Shown here: positions 9,286 to 20,357 of the stretch, one piece after another
Layout of the letters: each line of letters starts with the position of its first letter
Position numbering within the stretch: the stretch's first letter is position 1
Assembly: GCA_022835595.1 (NCBI GenBank)
Contig: BQUP01000007.1
Span: 868,001 to 932,000, forward strand
Source of the DNA: Cystobasidium ongulense
Lineage: Eukaryota > Basidiomycota > Cystobasidiomycetes > Cystobasidiales > Cystobasidiaceae
Reading direction: 5' to 3'
DNA: 64,000 nucleotides
The notes under the pieces: model-generated
What the model was told of the DNA's origin: nothing
What the model saw: only the letters and a program-made list of their open reading frames with translations
Database searches by the model: none
Translations under genes and position numbers: made by a program

Positions 9286-11556
9286 TTGCCTTTCCTGCAC
9301 CAACTTGCAAGAATGACAATGGAGCTCGACGATGGCCTAGACGGAGGCTCCAAGAAGCCTGCGGACGCATCGAATGGTGCAGATGCCCGTCTATCCATGC
9401 TGGAACTCGAGACTCGAGCTGTGGAATGGCCTGGAGGTGGGTGTAGCTGTTTTGACCCGGGCTTGCGAGTGGCAGCGCTGAGAGTGGTCTGGCATCACAC
9501 ACAGCCGTCCAGTCTCTGGTCAATACGGTCTTTGAAGATGGTGACTGTACGCATACTTTAAACCCTGCCAGTGTCATTTGGCAGTCACCTGGAGCTGATA
9601 TAGACGTCTGACCACCTCGATCATCCTCGTGTTGGAATATCAACAGTGGAAGAAGCGTACTCAATGGTGACACAGAACACTGGCGATGCACATCGACCTA
9701 ACGCGTAGGCTATCCTCTCCTTGAGCATCATTCCATCCGCGCTGATCCTGGGTTGCTGTAACATTTTACCTTCCAGCGACACGGTTCTCCAGCTAGTAGC
9801 ACTCGCGCTAGAACCCGAAGCATGTCTCCCAAAGTCCAGGAATAATGAAGATGATGACTTTGAAGACGCCTACGCATTGAAATCACATCATGCATCTCAG
9901 AAAGCTCTCATTCAAATACGGAGATGGTTACAGCAACCTAGTCCTTCTCGAGTATTGGCTTCGCTACCGCGGCGTGTCGATCCTACATATGCCCCTGAGA
10001 GACTAAGGTACACCTTCGTAGACGATGAAGATGATCAATTGAAGCCGCTCCAGGTCATGGCGAAGCGCGTGGCACTTTGTGACGACATATGGCTCCTACT
10101 TTCGAAAGGCTTGCAAGATCAAGACAAACCTAGGAGTTATGGTCTCGATGAGTTGGCTGAAGAAGCTCGTTTCGGACTACGTGATTCATCATGGGATCTG
10201 CTCAAGCTTCTCGTAGAAGCATGGCGTCTGGAGAGCGACTATCTGGTTGACGGTAAGCTTTATTCCCTATGATTATCGAAGAGATGCCTTGCTAACAATC
10301 CTTGAACAGATGCGAAAGAAAAGCTGCATTACTCCCCCAGTCTCCTGGCGCAATTTAAGCTCCCTACAGCAGGCGGACGACCCACAGATTTTACTGTCTG
10401 CATGAACATCATCTTCCAACCTTTCAAGGACTTACATCTTACCAACATTCAACGAACAGAGCACATGGCGACTTCAATAGGTCTCCTTGCTTTGATGGCA
10501 GACCTATCGTCGGCAAATATGCTAGACAAGACTGCATTACAAAGTAGCTTTTGTGAATCTCTGTATCAATCTAGAGTACCAAATCTACAAGAATTCGTAA
10601 TAGTAAGCACGCGCATGTTGTGGTTTCACCTAATAAGATGCTGATTTGTGTTGCAGTCGTGTTTCCCAGATCAGCATGCTACCAAGGTCGAGCTCCTCAA
10701 TTCCTACCTTACAAAATATTCCGCTTCTACATCAACGTCCTTTCCACCGCCGCCTAAGAAGCATGCGGTAGTCAGCGCCCTGCCAACGCCATCGACTTCT
10801 CCCCCGAAACCATTCTCTTCCGCAGCCCCATCTTCGTCGAGAGCAACTGCAACATCGTCCCAGCGTGAAGTCATCGAAATCGATAGCGACACCTTTAGCT
10901 CTGATTCGGATGTTGTCTGCCTCACACCCATAATCAAGAAAGTCCCTGCCAAACCGAAGGGGAAAGGCTCACCTGTCAAGGCAAAGCCTTCTGCTCAATC
11001 CTCACCTGTCAAAGGGAAGCCTTCTGCTCAAGCCTCACCTGTGAAAGCGAAACCATCTGCACAAGTACCAATGGGAGCGATGGATACATCGACATCACCT
11101 CAGTCCTCTCAGGATGTCAAGCCAAGCATGGCTGCTCTTTTGGACCCACTCTTAGCAAGACCAAAAGACGTGATAGACAAGATGACAAAGCTTATCCCAA
11201 GGGAAATGGTCAGTCTTGCGACGGATGCTCCGGCTCCGAAGATGCACAGTTCCAAACGTAAAGCAGGGAATGGTGATCGTTCCTCAGATGGCAAATCTAT
11301 TACACCAGCGATGATAAATGCGGAAATCAAGTTTGCGACCATCAAGCTCGAAATTGTTCGCGTTTATATCGCATATGCACAAACGAAACAAGCGATAGAG
11401 GTTCTGCAAGATTGGAAGAATAGCACAATGGGTTCTCTTTTAAGCAAAGGTGTTAGAGGTCATCGACACCTCCTTCACTCAGCAGAAGGCAACCTGCCCC
11501 CGACTTTGGCAGCCTGGGAAAGACGAGAGCAAGCTATAATTGAGTGTTTGCTGTAA
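9286..11556 (+). CDS. Unknown protein with SUMO-interaction motif and tandem SPVKAKPSAQ repeats
   Basis: Four exons (9286-9546, 9709-10252, 10310-10602, 10657-11556) splice in phase to 665 residues. I do not recognise the family. The first two thirds look like a helical folded domain. Around residue 437 is REVIEIDSDTFSSDSD, a classical SUMO-interaction motif: a hydrophobic VIEI core followed by acidic and serine residues. It is followed by three tandem copies of an 11-residue unit, (S)SPVKxKPSAQ, at about residues 471-502. The SPVK element is a proline-directed kinase site and is also found in histone tails. A helical C-terminal segment ends at ECLL. The layout suggests a nuclear scaffold. 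The ATG at 9313 is an alternative start. Confidence 0.75.
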
Positions 11557-11701
11557 CCAAAGCAGAAATGAATTATTATCCGCTTCATGGGAACAGACGC
11601 GGCAGAAAAGTCTTGAGTCTTGCGAGACCATGGCTATATGCTACACATCTACTTCTGCTGGGTATATGAAAAGATGCCTTAGAGGTGGAGGGGCAGGTTG
11701 C

Positions 11702-12973
11702 TCAATGGGCATATGAAGGTGGAGTGCGATATTTACGTTCATCATCATCGGTATCTTCTTGCTCTTCTTCAGGAGTTCTTATCTGCACTACGCCTTTACC
11801 GCTTCGTGTCCTCCCGATAGCCATTGGCGATCCTGCTCTCTTCGAATTCTCCAGCATCTCGCTAGGTCTCGTTAGAGGACCCGCTGCTGGAGCAGGACGA
11901 GTATAAGAGTTGAAATTATGATATTCACCTCCATCTGATAGATTAGTCGTAGATCTCGTATGGCTGTTGTTGAGACCATAGGCTGGAGTTGGGAAGCCAA
12001 TATGACCAATATCGGCTGGAGCTGGATAGGAGACTTTGCCTTTTTTAGATACTTTGGCATTGGAGAAGGCGATTGGAAGTTCCGGGCGCTTTGATTTGTC
12101 AGAGTCGATGATAGAGCGATGCTTTCGGATGGAAGTACCCATGATGAGAGACAGCAAGAGGTTTATGATGCCTAGAACGAAGAGGAACCAAGCTGCAATC
12201 ATAGCAAAGGCTTGTACGCTGCGAGGAGGAATGCCAAAATGAGGCCAAGCAGAAAAAATTGCGAAAGAATTTTCAGCTTACTTTGTGCTGAGAATGCTGG
12301 TCGACACCCAGAGCATGGCACAGCCCAAGAAACCGGTCGAAGCATCTTCAGACAAGGGAGGGAAGAAACGTAGAAAGAAATTTGTGATGGGGGTCCAAGG
12401 GATAGATAGCTCGGATAGCAGCAAAAGAACGAGAACAAGCAGGTTGAGGAATCGGAACAGTGTCTGTATAGGGATGTGTCGATTGCCGTCAATGTCGGAC
12501 AAGTTTCAAGCCTCTACGCTTTGGTGAAAGCCGTGCACATACCGAAAACAAGATACCAGCTGCGTGATCTGGCACGCTGGTCCATTCTACATATCCACAG
12601 GCTTCTCTGAAGGATTGGACTTGGACATCGCTCGCATTTGCAGAGGCAAACAAGTTTGCTGGCAGGACTGAAGTCTGGTTGACGGCCGCATCAGATCTGG
12701 GATGAACGGCCTTGATGTATCCTTGGATGTTGCTGCAGCAAAGTGTTTTCTTCAGCTGAGTAATATTGAGTGGTAGGTAACCTCTTCTTACCGGATCATC
12801 TCTTGCATCTCGGCGCCCAGCACCATGCAAATTGCAATAACCCCAACAATCCGAACGATGGTGATGAGGACAAATCGGATGACCTTGGGTGCGAAGCTTT
12901 CGAGGCGTTAGCACTGACTTCCTGACGCATCTACTGGTAGATCTACTCACAAAGCTTTGATGTTGAAAGCCAT
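11702..12973 (-). CDS. Four-helix fungal membrane protein (DUF7598-like)
   Basis: Exons 12951-12973, 12792-12896, 12543-12732, 12282-12463 and 11702-12218 give 338 residues in phase. Four hydrophobic helices are visible: VIRFVLITIVRIVGVIAICM; one around GILFSTLFRFLNLLVLVLLLL; one at TGFLGCAMLWVSTSIL; and FAMIAAWFLFVLGIINLLL. The loop between the first two helices carries NQTS and NAS glycosylation sites, so it probably faces outside. The C-terminal 120 residues are a polar cytoplasmic tail rich in Ser, Thr and Pro, ending in an acidic EEEQEDTDDDE patch. The arrangement matches a family of uncharacterised fungal four-pass proteins that I know as DUF7598. Its function is unknown. Confidence 0.78.
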
Positions 12974-14241
12974 GGTGAACGAAGATAGATAGTCAAAGTG
13001 AAGTATGCAGTTGCAGCTGATGTCGATAGCGGCCGGCGCTAAGAAAGCTGAAGGATTGGAGTGTATGCAGCAAGAAGAAGAATGAAGAGAGAATGAACGA
13101 GAAGAGAGCCAGTCGAACTCGCGTCAGTGTTCAGCTGGCCACTGATGTGAGCAACGCTTGGTGCCATCAAGCTTTTCACGGTCATGACCTTGTGTGTTTT
13201 TCGGATGAAGAAAAGCCGGACAAGAGGATTTGCAAGTGTCTTTGTCGTGCTGTGACAGCAAGATGGCTTGTCCTTGTCATGAACAAAGTATGGCTTGTGT
13301 GGTGTATGGCGCTTTGGCCTGACGGCTTTTGTGTTCGGTTCGGCTATGAAGTGTGGTCGGTTCGCGCGCACAAACCACGAGAACAATGTTTTGAACGGGA
13401 ACGAGCTTCAAACAGCATGTCGAGGCTGTCCATTGCAACGCTTTTGTCTTGTGAATACTAGCGAGGACATTAGATGGTTTATGGTTGATGAAATCGGTCT
13501 GTGAAGACCTGGCTAATTTGCCTGTTATTTGCACTTTTGCCTGCTGCAGCAGCAGCAATCGCCACCAAGCTTGCTCCCGCCCCAACGGCAGGCGTCGCGC
13601 AACATACTGGAGCTTATACAGCAAGAGCAAGTAGAGTACTTGAATGCTCATGGTATCACACCTGTTTCCGACCCTCCCTGCCCTGCTCACTGACGGCCTA
13701 CTCTGCAGATTTAATGCTTTTGGGCTAATTCCTCAGGACAACCCCCCGATGTCACTTGTTGATGGCCAATACTTGCTGTTAATCATCTCACATACCTTGC
13801 TTGCGTGTCGGAATGTGCGTTCGCGCTGCTAGTGACGCCTTGCGCGTTCCTTGGAGAAGCCTCCAGCTTCAAATCCTGCCACGCGCTGTCAACATCAACC
13901 AACGGGACCAAGATCTTCCCCAGGCCGACCTCGCAGTCAGGTAAGACGCGTACGAATTCTTACCAGAAAGTTCATCAGCGGCTAGAGGTGTGCTCCTCTT
14001 GTCGCCTCCTTTCAAAGCCTTGTATTTCAGACTGTACGCGTGCGTCTTCTAGAAGTTCGTCCAACTCGACAGTGAAGCACGAAGAGCTTTTGGCAGACAG
14101 GTCAAGGTCGTCAGAGATACAAGGTGAGTTAGACTGCTATTCTGTAGCAGTCTGTTTGGACTTTTCTAATCTGTGACTTTCTTCCTCTGTCATGTAACTC
14201 ATTTCTTGCTTGGCTCGCGCTCCTCCATCGCGCTTTTAGCG
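12974..14241. other. Gene-free interval
   Basis: About 1.27 kb upstream of two divergent genes. Several short ORFs exist on both strands (for example 13093-13461 plus and 13277-13690 minus), but they overlap each other, lack good splice context and show no recognisable domain. Most of this stretch is probably promoter and leader sequence. Confidence 0.45.
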
Positions 14242-15023
14242 ATGGCTTCCTCGGAGCTTAATTCGAACGAGACCTCCGTAAGCTTGACAAAGATTCATCA
14301 AGTAGCGATGTTGACTGTACGTCCTCCCAGTAAGTTTCTTACTTGTAGAGTGCTCTGGCTTTGCTGTCTAAAACCCAGCAGCGTCTCCAGAAGAGCTTTG
14401 TTAACTGGTGCATTTATCTATTATCAGGCTTGTCTTCCAGCGACCCCTCCCAAGCGGAGCAATCGGGCATTCAGCTCCAGGATCAACCTCTCCTAGCCAG
14501 CACTACTCCTCCAGTCCCACTTCCTGCTCCTCGTAAGCCTCGAAGAACCAAGATTAAGTGGTACAAGCCCGGGGATCTTGTAGTGCATCAACCAGTCGGC
14601 ATCTTTACCCGAGAAAGGCAAGGTCGCGACTCGCTTAAAAAAGTATTAGAAGAGCTACATGGACCTCCTGACCCTCCCAAGCGTTGTCGTCAAGGACACT
14701 CGCTCAAGGATCTCTTTTGCCCGCCAACAACCAGGTACGGCCCTGGTCCTTTCACCATACATATAGAAAATGGATATATTTTCGTCGAGGACGTCCAGGA
14801 AACGATGAAGTGGCAGGCTGATCGCGAGGCAAAGTGGGCTGCTGCTCGTCTGCTTAAACAAGCCAGCAGCGCATCGGCTAGCCAACTCCCAGCCTTAGGC
14901 GCCAAGCAAGGTCCGCAGGCACCAGCAAAGAAGTCCAAGCCCACCACTTCTGCACCCAAGAAGAAGGCACCCAGTAAAAGTGAAAAGACCACTACTGCGG
15001 CTAAGAAGAAGGCAATCAAGTGA
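14242..15023 (+). CDS. Unknown small nuclear-type protein with lysine-rich tail
   Basis: Two exons (14242-14277 and 14349-15023) join in phase to 236 residues. The centre has a compact, possibly folded block: RRTKIKWYKPGDLVVHQPVG, then a basic helix, then YGPGPFTIHIENGYIFVEDV. The last 50 residues are almost entirely Lys, Ala, Pro and Ser (KKSKPTTSAPKKKAPSK and similar), like a linker-histone tail. I do not recognise the family. The basic tail suggests a chromatin or nucleolar role, but that is only an inference from composition. The short first exon is less certain than the second. Confidence 0.6.
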
Positions 15024-15328
15024 AGGTGAACTTTCAGAGTGGTGGTAAATAGCGTGAAAGCGCTTGAGAAGGGGTCTTTCAACGACCAGTAGCGAGAGCA
15101 GACCAAGCATGTACATACCTAAGTTCAGATCCTTTCGTTCTTTACGTACGCAACAGTCACTTATCATTCTGCCTTTCTTTGAACCATTGCAACTGATTTG
15201 CTTAAATTACGATTGGATTCTTCGGTATAGACTTTGTGTCTCGTCATGATCACTATCCGATCCTTTCCGTCACATAATTCGATCTCAAGGGTACTATTAT
15301 AACGATGATATGAAACGACAGTGCTTAA
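15024..15328. other. Convergent 3' spacer
   Basis: A 305-bp spacer between two converging genes. It should contain both 3' ends. No coding potential is seen. Confidence 0.6.
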
Positions 15329-17792
15329 TTATTCAACCATGCGCTCTTGGACGATGGGCTGACCAAACTTCTCAGCGTGTCTAGCCGCGAGTTGATCTTC
15401 ATCAACGACTTGACCAAGCTGTAGACCATACCTGGCCAATGCAAGGAGTCCGTCGATATCCTTCGGTCCGGTATAGTGTTTCTTGCCCTTCAGGAGCCAA
15501 GTAGCTCCAGAGATACCCAGGATGAGGAATACGACGCAAATTACGTAATTCATTGATACCGCAGTCACTGGAATGGCAGGAGGGAACGTGAAGAACACTA
15601 TCGCATTAAATATCGAGTCAGTCTTCGGTTCGGCGCGATCGGGCTGAGCCAACTCAAAACCCTTACCCGAAGTGAAGCAGACGAAGAACAATGCCAAGAC
15701 GTTGATGACGTATCCAAATTTACCAAGGTTGAATCGTCTCTTCGGGAACCCTTCGACATCCAAAATGTGGCGACCTCGGAATACGAGAATTGCGACTAAA
15801 AAAGAAACAATCATTAGTATGCTTCGAGGTTTGCGATGGTACACATGGGCGTACTTGGGACTGGAAAGACACAGAATTGTTGTCAGCTTGTTCTAGTACG
15901 CTGCTGTGGCTGCTTCTGACTCACTGCCGTAAGAAAGATTGAGGAATACGACCGAAGAACTGAGAATGGCATTGAGTGCACTAGAGGATCCAAGATAAAT
16001 AGCACCGAATGCGATAGGAATGAGGGAGGCAACAATGAGGGCAACCAGCGGTACATTTAACCCTCTGACGACCACCCCAATCGCCCTAGAGAACGGAAGA
16101 CCACCGTCTCGTGCGAAAGCCCAGGTCATTCGACTGGCTGTAGTGACGGCACCTGTGCAAGCAAAGAGTTGGCAACCAATACAGATGACTTGTAGACAGG
16201 TCTGTGGGCAAAGAGTCAGTGTAGTTCAGGTAGACTTTCGTTTGCATTACTCACTGCACCAATTCTGCTCGATGTTGCCTGGAAGTATGCCTCGAGTAAT
16301 GGACCATTTCGGGAAGTAAGAAGAGCGTCGTAGTCGGAGATGCTATTTAGTAGACATCAGTTATGCTTTCCTTGAAGGCCCGAGCAGTATAGCAGGCAGA
16401 CTCACGAGTATAGAAGGCAGATCAAGTAGATGAAGCCCGAGACAGTACCGATGCCAATGGCAGAGACCATGGCAATTGGGCAATTCCATTCAGGGTTTGG
16501 TACTTCTTCCGCAAGATGCATGACTGAATCGAAAGCTGTAAGGGCGAATGCGGATTGCAGGAGGCCGAGAATCCATGAAATGCCGGTAGGCCAGCCAGTC
16601 TCGCTGATTGTCGTGGCGAAAACGAACTCGGTAGGTTGGTAGTGATCACGACCTGTCACGAGGACAGTAATGATAGTCATGACGACACCGGTCAGGGACC
16701 AGAAGAGAGCGGTGGTATTGATATATGGCAGGAGCTTGACGGCGAAGGTGTTGATTGAGAAGGCGATGATGACCCGTGTTGACGCCAAACAGGGACAGTC
16801 AGCAAGGCTTTCGTGCATCTGGTATACGAAGTAGACTTATAAATTAGGTATACGACATAGATCAACCAAGGCTTGACCGTATAATCAGGATGCCACAGGG
16901 CGACCAGACCTAATCAAAGCCATGATAAGCAGTTGCCTTTCATTGAGTGTTGGAAATTGACCGTTCTCACCAGTAATAAGCTGTCCAGCCAGACTTCCGT
17001 TCGTACCGACGAGTGCCCACCATCCTGCATAGGACGACTGATCAGTACTCTCCTTGCTTTGGTATCGCTGTGCGTTACTCACCGGCAACAGCGAACCAAC
17101 CGTCCACCCAGGCGGCCATTGGAGCCCAATCCGGTCGCGCTAGGAGAGCAGCGAAATGATATTGTCCACCGACGGTAGGGTAGACAGAGCACATTTCTCC
17201 CAAACTAGCGGCCATACAGAAGGTCAGGAAGCCTGAGACCCACATGCCCTGAAGCAGATAAATATAGCATTAGTAGGTGGCGAGATAGCCTCTCGGGACG
17301 TCAATACGAGTTTCTCGAGCTTCTTCGTTGACAAGGATGCACCGAAACCTCCTCTAATGACCACTTGTATAGCAAGAAACTCACGTATAAGGCGGCGGTC
17401 GGTCCTCCAGACGGCTAAAAAGAAAGGTCGATCGGGCCCCGGTTTCAGCTTGCAAAACGGCCTGGGCGGATTTATCCATTCTGGGACTGGAGAAGGAAAA
17501 CATACCAGTACAAGACTGAGCGAGGCAGCAGCAGCAGTCCATGTGTTCAGGATGGCAAAGGCAAGACCTGATGGTAGTGTGAAGTGGAGTGTTTTCTGGC
17601 GTTAGCCTCCTATCGGTTGAGCAATTCAGCGGCCAATTGCTACGGGCCGGACTCACCTAGAAGAGATAGCAAGGAAAAGCCTCGATGAAGCTGCTGTTCT
17701 GTAGGCTTGTGATGTCCAGCTCCACTTTCCACCGCTGTCTGCACATTGCCCCCTTTGACAGGCGTCACGCTCTTTTCACCCATCGGTTCCAT
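15329..17792 (-). CDS. Amino acid/choline/GABA permease (APC superfamily)
   Basis: A 12-transmembrane APC-family permease of the fungal GABA/choline type, expected in the plasma membrane. The N-terminus GFSLLSLLGLAFAILNTWTA is the family's first helix; PSGGPTAALYG, CSVYPTVGGQYHFAA and TTASRMTWAFARDGGLPFS are further signatures. Exons: 17657-17792, 17506-17567, 17385-17414, 17083-17248, 16971-17024, about 16854-16909, about 16406-16818, 16255-16342, 15925-16201, 15855-15860 (6 nt), 15667-15795 and 15329-15597. The sixth junction (about 16819-16853) is uncertain, because the only phase-compatible intron I find is 35 nt. The 69-nt intron 15598-15666 has no stop and keeps the frame, so it is easy to miss; removing it restores FTSVFFTFPPAIPVT. 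The substrate cannot be read from sequence. Confidence 0.9.
15855..15860 (-). other. 6-nt microexon (TCCCAA) in the APC permease
   Basis: With introns 15861-15924 (64 nt) and 15796-15854 (59 nt), both GT-AG, this six-base exon adds one Pro and keeps the frame: SYGIPIAILVFRG. Skipping it as one 129-nt intron would give SYGIAILVFRG and lose the helix proline typical of the family. Confidence 0.55.
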
Positions 17793-18715
17793 GTTCGATG
17801 TGTGTGTAGTTGGGCTATGTCGGTTGGAGAAGGAGTAGGGAGGGAGACGAATTCCCACAGGAAGGGTATTCTGAAGAAGCCTTGCGAGTGCGGTATTGAG
17901 GAAAGAAGAAGGGCTGTCCTGTATTCTATGTTCTCCCAGGATAATAAAGTCGTGAGAAGATAAGCAAGCTTGGAAAAGGCGATATTAATATGCACCGTTG
18001 TTTTCAGTTATCTTCCCCAGCAATGATAAATAAACCGAGATTTGTGGGTTAGCTTTTTGCAGCTGCTGCAAGGCAGGCTGGGTGGCCTGGGGCGGGCTAC
18101 AACGGCCCCCGCGTGACCTTCCTTTTGCCAAATGTCCAGGCTTCCATTTGTAGACCCAGAATAGCAATAGACCGGCGCGGGGGCGTGCGGCCGAAAAGGA
18201 GGAGCTGGCGTGAGTCGCTATAACATGTGTAAATTCCCGTAACTTATCTACAGTACCTACTGTACCTATCATAACCTTTTGCATTTTCGAGAAAGTGATG
18301 TAACAAACAGAGGCCCGCACCAAGATCCCTTTTGTATTATACGAATTGACCTAGGTCATGGGCTTCCCAAGTATAGTGAGAGTTGCTTGCTTCCGTGTCA
18401 GTGTCGGCCTTTTCTCATTTGCACGTGCTTTGTTACGGTATTGATGTTTCTACATCCTGCAGAGTGCAGCATAGCGAAGAGCCCAGCGAGTGTCTCATTC
18501 GTCAACTGTACAGTATGGACAGACACAGATAGTAGTGCCTGCGATGGAAGCCAGAGGATTAGCGAGATGATGCGTGCAATGAAGCTGGAGACGGCACAAG
18601 GCGGAAGCTCTGCTTCTTGCAATTCAAGCAAAGCGACCAAGCCTAGCACAGCCCGGTGAAGTCTCCAGCGCGGTAGAGCCTCATAGAGGTACTGTTGATA
18701 TCACAGACCAGCGAC
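17793..18715. other. Divergent intergenic region
   Basis: A 923-bp region between the permease start (minus) and the next plus-strand gene. Short ORFs at 18279-18659 and 18398-18649 overlap on opposite strands and look fortuitous. A CACGTG element lies at about 18421-18426. Confidence 0.5.
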
Positions 18716-19802
18716 ATGGGTCTGAATATCAACTACACCCGACGTAGCACCCACCTGAATCATGGCCTGGCGAAGCGCAAGCTGGAGGAGCGGCGTGAGA
18801 AGCAGCAGCTCGCCCAACACAGGATGGAAGAAGCAGTAAAGCGAGCAGTCCGCAGCACGGCAGGAGCGAGCACCGAGACCTGCAGCACCGCTGCCAATAT
18901 CAACGGCAAACGATGGGCATTCAGCCATGCTCGACGTGAGGGTGATCGGAGAATGGGTGCAGCTGTAGCATACAAGTCGGCGCTGACTGCCTCTGGTGGG
19001 TATTTCAAGCATACATAGCGTAGGAGGGACCTCCTCTGAATCTCTTGCTCCAGCTTACGCAGTGCTGCCGCCTGAAAAGCTTGCAGAAAAGAAACACCAG
19101 CTCCTCGCCACTCAAGACTGGTCTAGTCTGTCCAGAAGCAATAGTCCAATTACAAGGTCGCGCTCTGTGACACTTTTGCAGGAGCATACAAAGCCCAAGA
19201 CGCCTGAGGTCAAGTTAGAAACTCGAAGTTCTACCCGTTGCCCCGTCTCTCTGCCTAAGCCGAGGTTGGTAGCTAAGCTGGAACCTGTGCCTGAAGTGAA
19301 GATGGAGGTCAAAAGTGAAGATATCTCGCAGCAAGAATCATCCTCCATCGACATCTACATGCCGTCTTCTCCACCCCAACAGGGCATGACACATTCCGAC
19401 TCTATACAATCGAATTTCTCGTCTTCTTTCAGTGGAAATCCAGAAGGCCAAGCGGATGTAAAGCTTTCATCCCAAACACTGTCAGCCATACTGAGCACTC
19501 AAGACTCAATCGCTACACAAGGGACTGGTACGGAAGTTTCTGTCAAAGTAGAGATCAAGGAAGAGAAGCCTGTAGAACCTTTCCTAGACTGGAGTATCAC
19601 TCCCAAAGCAGGCCTGCAGCACCTCGGTCCGCCTTTCGCCTACCTTGCACACATCCGAGACCTCGACAGCAAATCTATCGCATGTGCCTTCCTGCTGCCC
19701 TGTATGGTTGGGGATGGAAATTCGCCTTTTGTCTACGATGGCATTCAGCGCAGCAGCGATTATCTCGGTATGTCGTTTGCAGGACCCGACATGGAGGACT
19801 GA
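18716..19802 (+). CDS. Unknown protein with six SUMO-acceptor (PsiKxE) motifs
   Basis: Exons 18716-18995 and 19054-19802 give 342 residues. The N-terminal half is a basic helical region (LAKRKLEERREKQQLAQHRMEEAVKRA). The second half is Ser-rich and acidic, and contains six matches to the SUMO acceptor consensus: VKLE, AKLE, VKME, VKSE, VKVE and IKEE, in two clusters at about residues 146-180 and 258-262. The C-terminus is more hydrophobic and possibly folded (LDWSITPKAGLQHLGPPFAYLAHI). I do not recognise the family. The density of acceptor motifs points to a nuclear protein regulated by sumoylation. The start at 18716 gives a clean first exon, but an upstream ATG cannot be excluded. Confidence 0.7.
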
Positions 19803-20357
19803 GATGTAGAAGGAGGTGAGATGAGGCGTTCTGATTCTGGTCTAGTCACGTAGTCTGAGTGTCCCCAGTCTGCGAAGATTGAAAGCAGTGTAGGCCGTGC
19901 CAGTGTAGCATAGTTCGAAAGCAATGTCAATGCGAAGTACTTTGCCTAAAGGTGCATTTGGCTGTGTGTACTTGCATGCATCGTAGGAGATGCTGGGTAC
20001 GTTCGGTATTATTGGTCTTCGAAAGCAGTCTTCGCATGCGTGCATCCCGTTCATCTTGCAGTCCATCAGCCTTGCTCATCAGAGGCCAGCGAGACACCTG
20101 CGTGGCTGTGGGTAGAGACCATTGTTCACTTGAAAACTCTTCTATCGTTCCGCATGCTCCTCCAAGAATAATTCGACAATTGCACTAAAGCAAAGGGCTG
20201 CATCTGTCTTTTCGAAAACTTGAAGGTGTGGCTCTGCCGGACCGCAATACTCTACACTCCACCCTTCAGGCATTTCAAGGCGAGCACCAGCAATACACGC
20301 GAACGCTCAACCTGGTACCACCCCACTCCTCCCCCTTCCCATTTATTTCCATCCAGC
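19803..20357. other. Intergenic region
   Basis: 555 bp without a supported exon. It should hold the 3' end of the previous gene and the promoter and leader of the Def1-like gene; the last 60 bases are pyrimidine-rich. Confidence 0.55.

Noticed and set aside
9182-9691. 169-residue minus-strand ORF
   Set aside because: It is antisense to the first exon and intron of the gene at 9286 and has no recognisable domain or splice context.
11720-12530. Plus-strand ORFs over the four-helix membrane protein
   Set aside because: Antisense shadows; the minus-strand exons splice in phase and form four membrane helices.
13093-13690. Overlapping ORFs of 70-137 residues on both strands
   Set aside because: Mutually overlapping, no domain, and no consistent splice sites; likely chance in the promoter region.
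13501-13728. ORF beginning with a signal-peptide-like sequence (KTWLICLLFALLPAAAAA)
   Set aside because: It has no ATG at the start, contains no further supported structure, and no upstream exon splices to it.
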